64,000 bases of DNA from Microbacterium sp. MYb62 (GTDB taxonomy: Bacteria > Actinomycetota > Actinomycetes > Actinomycetales > Microbacteriaceae): contig NZ_PCOY01000014.1 in assembly GCF_002979475.1 (NCBI RefSeq), positions 26,969-90,968 on the forward strand. The letters are read 5' to 3'. The translations under genes were made by a program, and so were the position numbers. Below are positions 26,816-35,464 of the stretch, one piece after another. Every line of letters starts with the position of its first letter. The stretch's first letter is position 1. The notes under the pieces are model-generated. The model saw only the letters and a list, made by a program, of their open reading frames with translations, did not search any database and was not told where the DNA came from.

Positions 26816-27831
26816 CGGGCGGCCTCCTCAGCGTCGACGGCGGGTTGTGCGGGATCCGGGAGGAAGACAGGGGCTCCGGTGGCGATCGAGGCGTATGCGG
26901 CTTCGGCCACGGCGACGGCCTCGATGCCGTCGGCAGGGCTGACCCTGGCGTCGCGACCTTCACGCAGAGCCGCGACGAAGTCGGCGATCTCGGCGTAGTA
27001 CGGGCTCTCCTCCGGCGACATCGGCGGCAGGTAGTCGGTCGCTCCGGCGTCGAGCACGGCATCCGTGCGCAGGGCGTTGTCCTCCGCGCTGTCGTAGCGC
27101 AGACGTCCTTCGGACCCGGCGACCTCGACACTCGTGCGGAACGGCATCCCCGGGGCGACCCAGCTGCCGTGGATGTGGCTGATGACGCCGCTGCGGTGCG
27201 TCAGCACGACGTGGGACGTGACCGGAGCGGGCACGCGGTCGTCGACGGTCGGCGGGTTCTGCACCGCGTAGACCGCGGCGACGGGCCCGGCGAACCACAC
27301 AGCCTGGTCGATGTCGTGGATCATCAGGTCGCGGATGACGCCGCCGCCGGCGCGCTCCGAGAAGAACCAGGGGGTCTGCGGTGCGGAGCCGGCACGGCTG
27401 AAGCGCTGCACCGCGAGCGTGCCGATGCGACCGGCGTCGATGCCTGCTTTGATCTGCGCGTACTCGCCCATGTAGCGCACGACGTGAGCCGGGAAGAGCC
27501 GCACGTCGGCCGCCTCGGCTGCCCGCGCGACGGTGGCCGCGGCTTCGGCGGTCGCCGCGAGCGGCTTCTCGCAGATCACGTCGCGCCCGCGGGCGATGGC
27601 CCGCAGCGCGAAGTCGGCGTGGGTGCTGCTGGGGGTCACGATGTCGACGATGTCGACCAGTGCGATCAGGGTGTCGACGTCGGACACGAGCTCGAACCCG
27701 TACTCCTCGGCGATCTCCTCGGCTCCGACGAGCGAGGTGACGTATCCCTCGGCGCCGAGCGCCCGCCAGGCGTCGGCGTGCACGCGGGAGATCCCGCCGG
27801 CGCCGATGAGTCCGACCTTCAACGTGCTCAC
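26812..27831 (-). CDS. Gfo/Idh/MocA-family oxidoreductase
   Basis: 339 residues with a canonical nucleotide-binding start (VGLIGAGGISRVHADAW), EKPLAAT at about residue 94 and GGVIRDLMIHDIDQAVWF (catalytic Asp and His) in the C-terminal domain. It starts at GTG 27831, overlapping the ROK regulator stop as GTGA, so translation is coupled to the regulator. Myo-inositol dehydrogenase-type chemistry on a sugar ring is expected. Two different Gfo/Idh enzymes in a row suggest sequential oxidation or an oxidation/reduction pair. Confidence 0.9.
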   Translation of the reverse strand: MSTLKVGLIGAGGISRVHADAWRALGAEGYVTSLVGAEEIAEEYGFELVSDVDTLIALVDIVDIVTPSSTHADFALRAIARGRDVICEKPLAATAEAAATVARAAEAADVRLFPAHVVRYMGEYAQIKAGIDAGRIGTLAVQRFSRAGSAPQTPWFFSERAGGGVIRDLMIHDIDQAVWFAGPVAAVYAVQNPPTVDDRVPAPVTSHVVLTHRSGVISHIHGSWVAPGMPFRTSVEVAGSEGRLRYDSAEDNALRTDAVLDAGATDYLPPMSPEESPYYAEIADFVAALREGRDARVSPADGIEAVAVAEAAYASIATGAPVFLPDPAQPAVDAEEAAR

Positions 27832-29012
27832 TGCTTCTCCTCGGTGTTCTCGACGACGGTGTCTTCGGTCCCGGCCGACTCGAGCGGCAGGGGGGTGATC
27901 GGCGGGGCCGGCATGTCTTCGATGCCGTAGATCTGGGCGGCGTGGCGCTGGAACGCATGCACGACCGCGCCGTGCGCGGCGGCTTCCGCTCCCAGGCGGG
28001 CCTCGGCGATCGGCACCTGGAAAGGCAGCCCGAGGTGGCCGGGCAGTGCGGCACGCAGGGGGTCGAGCAGCTGTTCGTGCGCGGCGGAGAGTCCGCCGCC
28101 GATCACGATCATCGCCGGGTCGACCGTCATGGTCAGGGTGGCGATGCCGTGGGCGAGCTCGTCGATGAAGCCGTCGAGCTCCTGCTGGGCGGTCTGGTCT
28201 CCGCCGCGTGCCAGGGCGAACACCTCGGCGGCTGTCGGTGCGGTGCGCCACGAGATCTGACCGGTCTCGGTGTTCAGCCCACGGAAGGCGAGGCGGCCGA
28301 TGTCGCCGGCGGCGTTGTGGATGCCGCGACGGGGGCGACCGCCGAGGATGAGGCCCATCGCGATGCGGTTGCCGACCGAGAGGTAGATGACGTCGTCCAC
28401 GAGCTGCGCGACACCGAGGTGGTGTTCCGCGACGGCGGCCAGCCGCACGCCGTTGTCGACGGCGACGGGGCAGCCGAACGCCTGCCGCAGCTGCGATCCG
28501 AGGTCGATGCCCGACCACTCCGGAATCACGACCGAGGTCGTGACGCGACCGGAGTCGTCGACGATGCCGGGGAGGGAGACCCCGACCGCACGCACCTTGG
28601 ATGCGGGGATCGAGACGGCGGCGAGGGTGCGGCGCACGTCGGCGATGACGGCGGCCAGTTTCGATGCGCCGTCGGGCTGGGCGGCGACGCCCGAGTAGCT
28701 GCGCTGCGCGATCACGTGTCCGGCCAGGTCTGCCAGCACGACGCGGACGCTCGCGACACCGATGTCGACGCCGACCACGGTTCCGGCGGCGGCGTGGAAG
28801 GAGTAGCGGCGCGCGGGCCGTCCGGCCCCGCCGCCGTTCTGCACCGGGGCGTCGACGATCAGCCCGGAGTCGCTCAGCACGGTCACGGCGTTCTCGACGG
28901 AGGTGCGCGAGATCTCGAGGGATCGGGAGAGGTCGTTGACGGTCGCGGGGCCGGCATCGCGCAGCTGCAGCACGGATCGCGCCACGATCGAGAGCGGACT
29001 CGTCACGGCCAT
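27828..29012 (-). CDS. ROK-family transcription regulator (NagC/XylR-like)
   Basis: 394 residues. An N-terminal winged helix (VNDLSRSLEISRTSVENAVTVL) is followed by a ROK sugar-kinase fold (GVDIGVASVRVVLADL, AVDNGVRLAAVAEH, TMTVDPAMIVIGGG). The zinc motif CxCGxxGCxE of ROK kinases is absent; that stretch reads GRLAFRGLNTETGQ. A sensor rather than an enzyme is therefore likely. It is the first gene of the minus arm and faces the ABC importer operon across 189 bases that contain repeated TTCTCA half-sites. It most likely represses both arms until a sugar-type ligand binds. Confidence 0.9.
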   Translation of the reverse strand: MAVTSPLSIVARSVLQLRDAGPATVNDLSRSLEISRTSVENAVTVLSDSGLIVDAPVQNGGGAGRPARRYSFHAAAGTVVGVDIGVASVRVVLADLAGHVIAQRSYSGVAAQPDGASKLAAVIADVRRTLAAVSIPASKVRAVGVSLPGIVDDSGRVTTSVVIPEWSGIDLGSQLRQAFGCPVAVDNGVRLAAVAEHHLGVAQLVDDVIYLSVGNRIAMGLILGGRPRRGIHNAAGDIGRLAFRGLNTETGQISWRTAPTAAEVFALARGGDQTAQQELDGFIDELAHGIATLTMTVDPAMIVIGGGLSAAHEQLLDPLRAALPGHLGLPFQVPIAEARLGAEAAAHGAVVHAFQRHAAQIYGIEDMPAPPITPLPLESAGTEDTVVENTEEKQ

Positions 29013-29066
29013 GTGCGTTCCCTTCTTCTTCTCCGTCGTCGGGTGCGATCAAATTAGCACACCGAA

Positions 29067-29165
29067 TTCTCAGATCGAGCTTTGACCTTCTCAAGCCGGA
29101 AACACTGCGGAAACATGCCTCTGAGAACTTGTACTTGACGAATTATCCCATTGCAGTGTCATAAT
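29067..29165. promoter_or_regulatory. Divergent control region: importer promoter and candidate ROK half-sites
   Basis: For the plus strand, TTGACG (29135-29140) and an extended -10 TG-T-CATAAT (CATAAT at 29160-29165) form a 19-base-spaced promoter 36 bases before the lipoprotein start, with AAAGGAG at 29191. TTCTCA occurs at 29067 and 29088, exactly 21 bases apart, and its complement TGAGAA at 29122. These could be operator half-sites between the divergent ROK and importer genes. Confidence 0.55.
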
Positions 29166-29201
29166 GAACCGTACTCAGCACGGTATAAGCAAAGGAGCAC
29201 C

Positions 29202-30443
29202 ATGCGCGTCAGCAAGATCACCGGCGTCGTCGCGGGAATCGCGGCCGCCACCCTGTTGGCCGGATGTTCGGCCGGCGGAGGCAACACCGCAGAGGGCGAG
29301 CAGGACATCACCGTCTGGCTCTACCCGGTCATCGCCGACGAGGCGGTGCACAAGGACTTCTGGGACTCGACGATCGCCGACTTCGAGAAGAAGAACGAGA
29401 ACATCAACGTCACCTACGAGATCTTCCCGTGGGCGAACCGCGACGAAGCTCTCCAGACCGCGATCGCTGCGGGCAAGGGACCTGACGTCGTCTACCTGAT
29501 CCCCGACCAGCTCGCGGCGTACCAGAAGTCGATCGCCCCGCTCAACGATCTGCTCAGCGAGGAGCGCCAGAGCGAGCTGCTGCCGAACGTGAAGACGTCG
29601 GTCACCCTCGACGGCGACATCCTCGGTGCACCGATCCTCACCAGCGCGATGCCGCTCATCTGCAACGCCGCCGCCTTCGAGGCCGCCGGCGTCACCGAGT
29701 ACCCCGAGACCTGGGACGACATCACCGCGATGGCGCCGAAGTTCACGGAGAAGGGCATGTACGCCCTGAACTACCCGGCTTCCGCGGAGAACACCCTCAA
29801 CCTGACCTACTACCCCCTGCTGTGGCAGGCCGGCGGCGAGGTCTACACGAAGGACGGCGACGTCGGGTTCGACAGCAAGGAGGGCGTGCAGGCGCTCACC
29901 TTCCTCACCGACCTGGCCGGGGAGGGGGCTCTCGACCCCGAGGCGCTGACCACCAACGTCCCGCTCGAGCAGACCGCCGTCGCCCAGGGCAAGGTCGGCT
30001 GCACCTGGAACAACGCGGTCACCGAGGTCGCGCCGTTCTGGGGCGAGGAGAACGTCAAGGTGCTCGCGCCGCTGACCGAGAAGGAGTCCGTGGCCTACGG
30101 CACCGTCGGCTCGCTCTCGGTGCTCAAGGGCTCCAAGGCGCAGGACGCGGCGGCGAAGTTCGCCGAGTACGCCACCGGCGCCGACGTCGTCGAGCCGTAC
30201 CTCAAGGCGTCCGGCTTCTTCTCGGCGCTCAGCACCACCGAACCGCTGTACGCGGATGACCCGCTGCTCGGCGAGGTCGAGAAGTACGTCCCCGACACCA
30301 CGGTCGGCGAGCTCAACGCGTCGTCGCGCGCGCTGATGGGTGTGCTCGCACCGGAGATCCAGGCGGCGCTCCTCGGAGACAAGTCCCCGAAGGACGCGCT
30401 GAAGGACGCGGCGACCGCCGCGGCACCGCTGATCAAGAAGTAA
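29202..30443 (+). CDS. Sugar ABC transporter substrate-binding lipoprotein
   Basis: 413 residues. The lipobox LLAGC puts the lipidated cysteine at about residue 23. The mature part is a family 1 carbohydrate-binding protein with DITVWLYPV, AIAAGKGPDVVYLIPDQ, AAGVTEYPETWDDI and a terminal KDALKDAA helix. It captures a carbohydrate outside the membrane and delivers it to the two permeases encoded downstream. It is the first gene of the plus arm. A hairpin after its stop probably causes higher expression of this component than of the permeases. Confidence 0.92.
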   Translation: MRVSKITGVVAGIAAATLLAGCSAGGGNTAEGEQDITVWLYPVIADEAVHKDFWDSTIADFEKKNENINVTYEIFPWANRDEALQTAIAAGKGPDVVYLIPDQLAAYQKSIAPLNDLLSEERQSELLPNVKTSVTLDGDILGAPILTSAMPLICNAAAFEAAGVTEYPETWDDITAMAPKFTEKGMYALNYPASAENTLNLTYYPLLWQAGGEVYTKDGDVGFDSKEGVQALTFLTDLAGEGALDPEALTTNVPLEQTAVAQGKVGCTWNNAVTEVAPFWGEENVKVLAPLTEKESVAYGTVGSLSVLKGSKAQDAAAKFAEYATGADVVEPYLKASGFFSALSTTEPLYADDPLLGEVEKYVPDTTVGELNASSRALMGVLAPEIQAALLGDKSPKDALKDAATAAAPLIKK

Positions 30444-30450
30444 GCACTCC

Positions 30451-30486
30451 CGGGGGCATGCGGAGCCCGAACTCCGCATGCCCCCG
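30451..30486 (+). terminator. Intercistronic hairpin after the binding-protein gene
   Basis: A perfect 15-bp stem (cgggggcatgcggag) closes a 6-base loop, 8 bases after the lipoprotein stop and 34 before the permease start. With no T tract it probably acts as an mRNA-stabilising element or partial terminator. Confidence 0.75.
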
Positions 30487-30519
30487 CCCCCTTCACTCCC
30501 CCCACGTGAGGTATCACTG

Positions 30520-31425
30520 ATGACGACGGCAACCACGGCGACGAAGCCCGCAGGTCGGGTCGCGCGGGTGCTCGCACGACGTGAGGCGCGGATCGCGTTC
30601 CTCTTCGTGCTTCCCGCCTTCCTCCTGTTCATCGCCTTCCGCTTCGGACCGAGCATCGCCGGAGTCGCGCTGAGCTTCTTCGACTACGACATCACCGGCG
30701 AGATCGCCTGGCGCGGACTCGACCACTTCCAGCGCATGGTCGCCGATCCGCTGTTCTGGCGGGCGATGGGCACCACCCTCATCTACACGGTGTTCGCGGT
30801 GCCGATCGCGCTCGTGCTGTCCACCGTGATGGCCCTCGGCGTGCGCCGTGCCTTCCGCGGCGCGCGCTTCTTCCGCTCGATCTTCTTCCTCCCCGTCATC
30901 ACCTCGCTCGTGCTGGCCGGTTCCATCTTCGTGTGGATCTTCTCCGCGAACGGGCCCTGGTCGGCGCTGATGACTCCGCTGGGACTCGGCGGATCCTGGC
31001 TCGGCAGCACCGTGCTCGTGATCCCCGCGATCGTCGTCGTCGGCGTCTGGTCGCGCTTCGGCTACGGGATGATGATCCTCATCGCCGCGTTGCAGGACGT
31101 GCCGCGTGAGCTCGAGGAGGCGGCCCTGGTCGACGGCGCCAACGCCTGGCAGCGCTTCCGGCACATCATCCTCCCGGTGCTGCGCCCGACCTTCTTCTTC
31201 CTCGCGGTCATCGAGACGACCGCCGCCTTCCAGGTGTTCGACGTGATCTACGTGATGACCCAGGGCGGGCCTGCGAACGCGAGCTACTCGCTCGTCTACA
31301 TGCTCTACGACCAGGGCTTCCGCTACTTCGACTACGGCTACGCGGCCGCCATCGGTGTGGCCCTGTTCATCATGACCCTCGTCGTCGCGCTCATCCAGCG
31401 CCTGGTGATCGGAAAGCAGAAATGA
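30520..31425 (+). CDS. Sugar ABC transporter permease (MalF-type)
   Basis: 301 residues with six membrane helices. The EAA loop reads ELEEAALVDGANAWQRFRHIILP, which docks the ATPase. ATG 30520 follows GTGAGG; a more upstream ATG lies in the hairpin and is not used. It overlaps the second permease by ATGA. No ATPase gene is present in this operon, so a shared MsiK-type ATPase encoded elsewhere must drive transport. Confidence 0.92.
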   Translation: MTTATTATKPAGRVARVLARREARIAFLFVLPAFLLFIAFRFGPSIAGVALSFFDYDITGEIAWRGLDHFQRMVADPLFWRAMGTTLIYTVFAVPIALVLSTVMALGVRRAFRGARFFRSIFFLPVITSLVLAGSIFVWIFSANGPWSALMTPLGLGGSWLGSTVLVIPAIVVVGVWSRFGYGMMILIAALQDVPRELEEAALVDGANAWQRFRHIILPVLRPTFFFLAVIETTAAFQVFDVIYVMTQGGPANASYSLVYMLYDQGFRYFDYGYAAAIGVALFIMTLVVALIQRLVIGKQK

Positions 31426-32339
31426 CCGCTCTGTTGCAGCCTCCGACGCAGCCGCCGACGCAATCGCCGGTCGCGCCCCCGAAGATGTCGACGAAGCAGC
31501 GTCGTGCCTACCGCGCTCTCCAGCCCACCGGCTGGGGGATCGTCGGTCGCTGGATCTGGCTGAGCCTGGCCGGCATCCTCAGCTTCTTCCCCTTCTACGC
31601 GATGGTCGTGCTGAGCCTGAAGCCCGGCATGGTCGTCGAGCTCCCCGGTTCCCTGCTGCCCTTCTCCGACATCTCGTTCGACGCCTACGAGCAGGTGCTC
31701 GCGGGGCAGAACATCCTCGGCTGGCTCGGCAACACGCTCATCTACTCGCTCGTCTCGGTCGTGGCGGTGCTGTTCCTCTCCGCGCTCGCGGGTTACGCCT
31801 TCGCCAAGAAGCGCTTCCGCGGCAAGGAGGTGATGTTCTGGTCGTTCCTCGCGATGGTGATGGTGCCGTTCCACGTCACCCTCATCCCGACGTTCATCCT
31901 GATGGCGAACCTCGGCGGCGTCGACACCTACTGGGGCCTGATCCTCCCGTCGCTCGCGAACGCGCAAGCCGTGTTCCTGATGCGGCAGTTCATCTCGGGG
32001 CTGCCGGATGAGCTGTTCGAGGCCGCCCGCATCGACGGTGCGGGAGAGTTCCGCATCTTCCTGCGGATCGTGCTGCCGCTGTGCAAACCGATCCTGGCGA
32101 CGCTCGGCATCTTCGTCTTCCTGTGGCACTGGAACGACTTCCTGTGGCCGCTCATCATCGCGAAGTCCAACGCGATGTTCACACTCACCGTCGGCATCTC
32201 GTCGCTGCAGCAGCAGAACGTCCCGCTGAGCACCATGCTCGCCGGATCCGTCGTCGCGTTGCTGCCCATCTTCCTCGCGTACCTCATCGCTCAGCGGTAC
32301 GTGCAGGAGGGCGTGGCCGGTACGGGCATCAAGGGCTGA
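31422..32339 (+). CDS. Sugar ABC transporter permease (MalG-type)
   Basis: 305 residues. A Pro/Gln-rich N-terminal tail (TALLQPPTQPPTQSPVAPP) precedes six membrane helices. The EAA motif ELFEAARIDGAGEFRIFLRIVLP is intact. It partners the MalF-type subunit encoded just upstream. A stop at 32339 is followed after 19 bases by the first enzyme gene, so transporter and enzymes share one transcript. Confidence 0.92.
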   Translation: MTALLQPPTQPPTQSPVAPPKMSTKQRRAYRALQPTGWGIVGRWIWLSLAGILSFFPFYAMVVLSLKPGMVVELPGSLLPFSDISFDAYEQVLAGQNILGWLGNTLIYSLVSVVAVLFLSALAGYAFAKKRFRGKEVMFWSFLAMVMVPFHVTLIPTFILMANLGGVDTYWGLILPSLANAQAVFLMRQFISGLPDELFEAARIDGAGEFRIFLRIVLPLCKPILATLGIFVFLWHWNDFLWPLIIAKSNAMFTLTVGISSLQQQNVPLSTMLAGSVVALLPIFLAYLIAQRYVQEGVAGTGIKG

Positions 32340-32358
32340 GAAGAAGGGAAAGCAGTAC

Positions 32359-33393
32359 ATGACTCAGCACGACTTCACTTCGGAAGCCGATCTCGAGGAG
32401 GCGCTCGCGACACCGAGCGCCGGCCTGATCGACGACCTCGCCCGCGGGGCGGGCGACCTCGTGATCCTCGGCGCGGGCGGCAAGATGGGCCCGACCCTGG
32501 CGATGCTCGCGCGCCGCGGGATGGATGCCGCCGGGCGGCAGGGCGACGCGGTCTACGCCGTCTCCCGGTTCGGCGACGCCGCGATCCGCGAACGTCTGGA
32601 GGCCGCGGGCGTGAAGGTCGTCTCGTTCGACCTGATCGAGAACGACGACTTCGCATCGCTGCCGGATGCTCCGAACGTGGTCTTCATGGTCGGCGCGAAG
32701 TTCGGCGCTGCGACCAACGCCTCCTGGGCCTGGGAGGTCAACGCCGCTCTGCCCGATCGCGTCGCTCGCCGCTACCGCGACAGTGCGATCTCGGTGCTGT
32801 CGACCGGCAACGTCTACCCCTTCCTGCCGGCGTCGTCCGGCGGAGCATCCGAAGAGGTGCAGCCCGCGCCGATCGGCGAGTACGCGCAGTCGTGCCTCGG
32901 ACGGGAGCGGGTGTTCGAGTTCGGCGCCCAGGAGCGGGGCACCAAGGTCGCCATCATCCGCCTGAACTACGCCGTCGACCTGCGTTACGGCGTGCTCGCC
33001 GACATCGGCAGCGCCGTGCACGCGGGGCAGCCCGTCTCCGTCGCCACCGCCAACGTCAACGTGATCTGGCAGGGCTACGCGAACGAGGTCGTGCTGCGCA
33101 GCCTCGTGCACGCCTCGACCGCCCCGTTCACGATCAACCTCACCGGCCCCGAGCTGCTGAGCGTCGAGTCGATCGCCCGCCGCTTCGGCACCCTGTTCGA
33201 CCGCGAGGTCGAGATCGTCGACGAGCCGCAGCCGACCGCGCTGCTCAGCGACGCCCGCCGGTGCATGGCGCTGTTCGGCTACCCCGCCGTCTCGGCCGAG
33301 ACCCTGATCGGCCTGCAGGCCGACTGGATCGAGAAGAGCCTTCCGATGATCGCCAAGCCGACCAAGTGGGCCGTGCGGGACGGGAAGTTCTGA
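32359..33393 (+). CDS. NAD-dependent epimerase/dehydratase-like protein with altered active site
   Basis: 344 residues with an extended-SDR fold. The Rossmann motif is VILGAGGKMG near residue 35, with LSTGNVYPF as the catalytic Ser/Thr strand. Where YxxxK is expected the sequence reads EYAQSCLGRE, i.e. Tyr present but Cys in place of Lys. The protein may therefore bind a nucleotide without classical catalysis or use an altered mechanism. Sequences such as TINLTGPELLSVESIARRFG in the C-terminal part match sugar-epimerase substrate domains. The stop overlaps the next start by 1 base. Confidence 0.82.
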   Translation: MTQHDFTSEADLEEALATPSAGLIDDLARGAGDLVILGAGGKMGPTLAMLARRGMDAAGRQGDAVYAVSRFGDAAIRERLEAAGVKVVSFDLIENDDFASLPDAPNVVFMVGAKFGAATNASWAWEVNAALPDRVARRYRDSAISVLSTGNVYPFLPASSGGASEEVQPAPIGEYAQSCLGRERVFEFGAQERGTKVAIIRLNYAVDLRYGVLADIGSAVHAGQPVSVATANVNVIWQGYANEVVLRSLVHASTAPFTINLTGPELLSVESIARRFGTLFDREVEIVDEPQPTALLSDARRCMALFGYPAVSAETLIGLQADWIEKSLPMIAKPTKWAVRDGKF

Positions 33394-34454
33394 TGGCGGT
33401 CCCCACCCTGCGACCGGAGGCCGCGGCGACCCTTGCCCGCGGCGCCGTGATCCCGGCCCACCCCCTCGCGCTCACCGCCGATCGACGCATCGACGAGCGT
33501 CGCCAGCGGGCGCTCACCCGCTACTACCTCGACGCAGGGGTCGGCGGCATCGCCGTCGGGGTGCACACGACCCAGTTCGAGATCCGTGATCCCGAACATG
33601 CACTGTTCGAGCCCGTGCTCGCGCTCGCCGCGGAGGAGCTGGATGCGCGCGCGGGCGCCGACGTGGTGCGCATCGCCGGCGTCGCGGGAGGCACCGCCCA
33701 GGCGGTCGCCGAGGCCGAGCTCGCCCGCGGACTGGGCTACGACGCCGTGCTGGTGAGTCCTCGTGTCGCGGGCGCCGACGAACGAGCCCTGCTCGAACGC
33801 GCCCGTGCCGTGGGTGAGGTGCTCCCGGTGGTCGGGTTCTACCTGCAGACCGCGATCGGCGGGCCGGTGCTCGACCGGGACTTCTGGCGCGAGTTCGCCT
33901 CCATCCCTGCCGTCGTCGCCGTCAAGGCCGCGCCCTTCGACCGCTATCGCACGCTGGAACTGGTGCGGGGCGTCGCCGCCTCGGGCCGTGCCGACGAGAT
34001 CGCGCTCTACACCGGCAACGACGACGCGATCGTGGCCGACCTGCTCTCGGAGTTCCATGTCGACTCCCCGTCGGGTCCGCGCACGCTGCGCTTCGTCGGC
34101 GGGCTGCTCGGCCAGTGGGCCGTCGGCACCCGCGCCGCGGTCGCGCTCCTCGAACGGGCGCAGCAGGCGATGGACGGCGATGCGGATGCCTACCGCGAGC
34201 TCGGTCTCGTCGCCTCCGACATGGTCGACGTCAACCAGGCGGTGTTCGATCCGGGCAACGACTTCCACGGCGTGATCGCCGGCGTGCACGAGATGCTCCG
34301 GCAGCAGGGTCTGCTCGACGGGGTCTGGTGCCTCGATCCCGCCGAGGGTCTCTCGCCCGGGCAGGCCGAGGAGATCGAGCGGGTGCGCCACGCGTACCCC
34401 GCACTGAACGACGACGCCTTCATCGCTGAGAACCTCGAGGCCTGGTTGCGATGA
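33393..34454 (+). CDS. Dihydrodipicolinate synthase/N-acetylneuraminate lyase-family aldolase
   Basis: 353 residues, a class I aldolase TIM barrel. VVGFYLQTAIGG carries the conserved Tyr and VVAVKAAPFDRY the Schiff-base Lys. It is longer than standard DapA (about 290) because of an extended helical C-terminus. Members split or form keto acids such as 2-keto-3-deoxy sugars to pyruvate and an aldehyde. In this catabolic operon cleavage is likelier than lysine synthesis. It overlaps the next gene by ATGA. Confidence 0.85.
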   Translation: MAVPTLRPEAAATLARGAVIPAHPLALTADRRIDERRQRALTRYYLDAGVGGIAVGVHTTQFEIRDPEHALFEPVLALAAEELDARAGADVVRIAGVAGGTAQAVAEAELARGLGYDAVLVSPRVAGADERALLERARAVGEVLPVVGFYLQTAIGGPVLDRDFWREFASIPAVVAVKAAPFDRYRTLELVRGVAASGRADEIALYTGNDDAIVADLLSEFHVDSPSGPRTLRFVGGLLGQWAVGTRAAVALLERAQQAMDGDADAYRELGLVASDMVDVNQAVFDPGNDFHGVIAGVHEMLRQQGLLDGVWCLDPAEGLSPGQAEEIERVRHAYPALNDDAFIAENLEAWLR

Positions 34455-35464
34455 GCGCGCAGACGGACGCGCCGACCGTGGTCGCGGTCGTCTCGGAAGA
34501 GCTCTTCGCAGAGTTCTTCTCGACGGCCGATGCCGAACGACTACACGATGTCGCGACGCGCCTCGGCGGAGCGTTCGTCCGCGTCGACCGACTCATGCAG
34601 GCGGAGTTCGGCGAAGCACGCATCGTCATCACGAGCTGGGGCGTCGGACCGTTCGACGCCGCGGTGCTCGCATCGCTGCCGAAGCTCGAACTCATCGCAC
34701 ACACCGGCGCCACCATCAAGCCCTTCGCGACCGATGAGCTGTTCGATCGCGGTGTCGTCGTGACCCAGGCGGGTGCGGGCATGGCACGGCCGGTCGCCGA
34801 AGTGTCGCTGACCTTCACGCTCGCGCTGCTGCACCGGGTGCCCGAGATGCACAACGCACTGCGCGCGGGCGACGGCTGGTACGACGCGGATGCCGTGGGC
34901 GTGCAGCGCGAGATCCTCGGCACACCCGTCGCCGTGATCGGGGCCTCGCGCACCGGGCGTGCCTACCTCGAACTGATCCGTGTGCTCGGGGCGGAGCCGC
35001 TGCTGGTCGACCCGACGATCGATGCCGCCGCCGCCGCCGCACTGGGGGCCGAGCTCGTCCCGCTCGACGAGGCCATGAAGCGGGCGCAGATCGTCGCCGT
35101 CCATGCCCCCACCCTGCCCGAGACCCACCACCTGATCGGCCGCCGAGAGCTGGCTCTGATGCGCGACGGCGCGGGGCTCGTCAACACGGCGCGCTCCTGG
35201 TTGGTCGACGAGGTCGCGCTGATCGATGAGCTCCGACGCGGGCGACTCAGCGCCGCGATCGACGTGTTCGACGAGGAGCCGTTCGCCGTGGACAGCCCGT
35301 TCCGGACGCTTCCCGGTGTGCTGATCACCCCGCACCGGGCGGCGGGCACGAGTCAGGGACGGCTGCGTCAGGGGAGGATCGTCGCCGACGAGGTCGAGGC
35401 CTTCGTCGAGGGGCGGGCTCTCGCACACACCGTCGACCGTGACCAGCTGTCGTCGATGGCATGA
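34451..35464 (+). CDS. D-2-hydroxyacid dehydrogenase
   Basis: 337 residues. The catalytic triad of the family is visible: Arg in LVNTARSWLVDE, Glu in DVFDEEPF and His in LITPHRAAGT. The nucleotide-binding loop is VIGASRTGRAYLELI, a looser form of GxGxxG. It reduces or oxidises a 2-keto/2-hydroxy acid with NAD(P), which would follow from aldolase cleavage to a keto acid. It overlaps both its neighbours by 4 bases. Confidence 0.87.
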   Translation: MSAQTDAPTVVAVVSEELFAEFFSTADAERLHDVATRLGGAFVRVDRLMQAEFGEARIVITSWGVGPFDAAVLASLPKLELIAHTGATIKPFATDELFDRGVVVTQAGAGMARPVAEVSLTFTLALLHRVPEMHNALRAGDGWYDADAVGVQREILGTPVAVIGASRTGRAYLELIRVLGAEPLLVDPTIDAAAAAALGAELVPLDEAMKRAQIVAVHAPTLPETHHLIGRRELALMRDGAGLVNTARSWLVDEVALIDELRRGRLSAAIDVFDEEPFAVDSPFRTLPGVLITPHRAAGTSQGRLRQGRIVADEVEAFVEGRALAHTVDRDQLSSMA

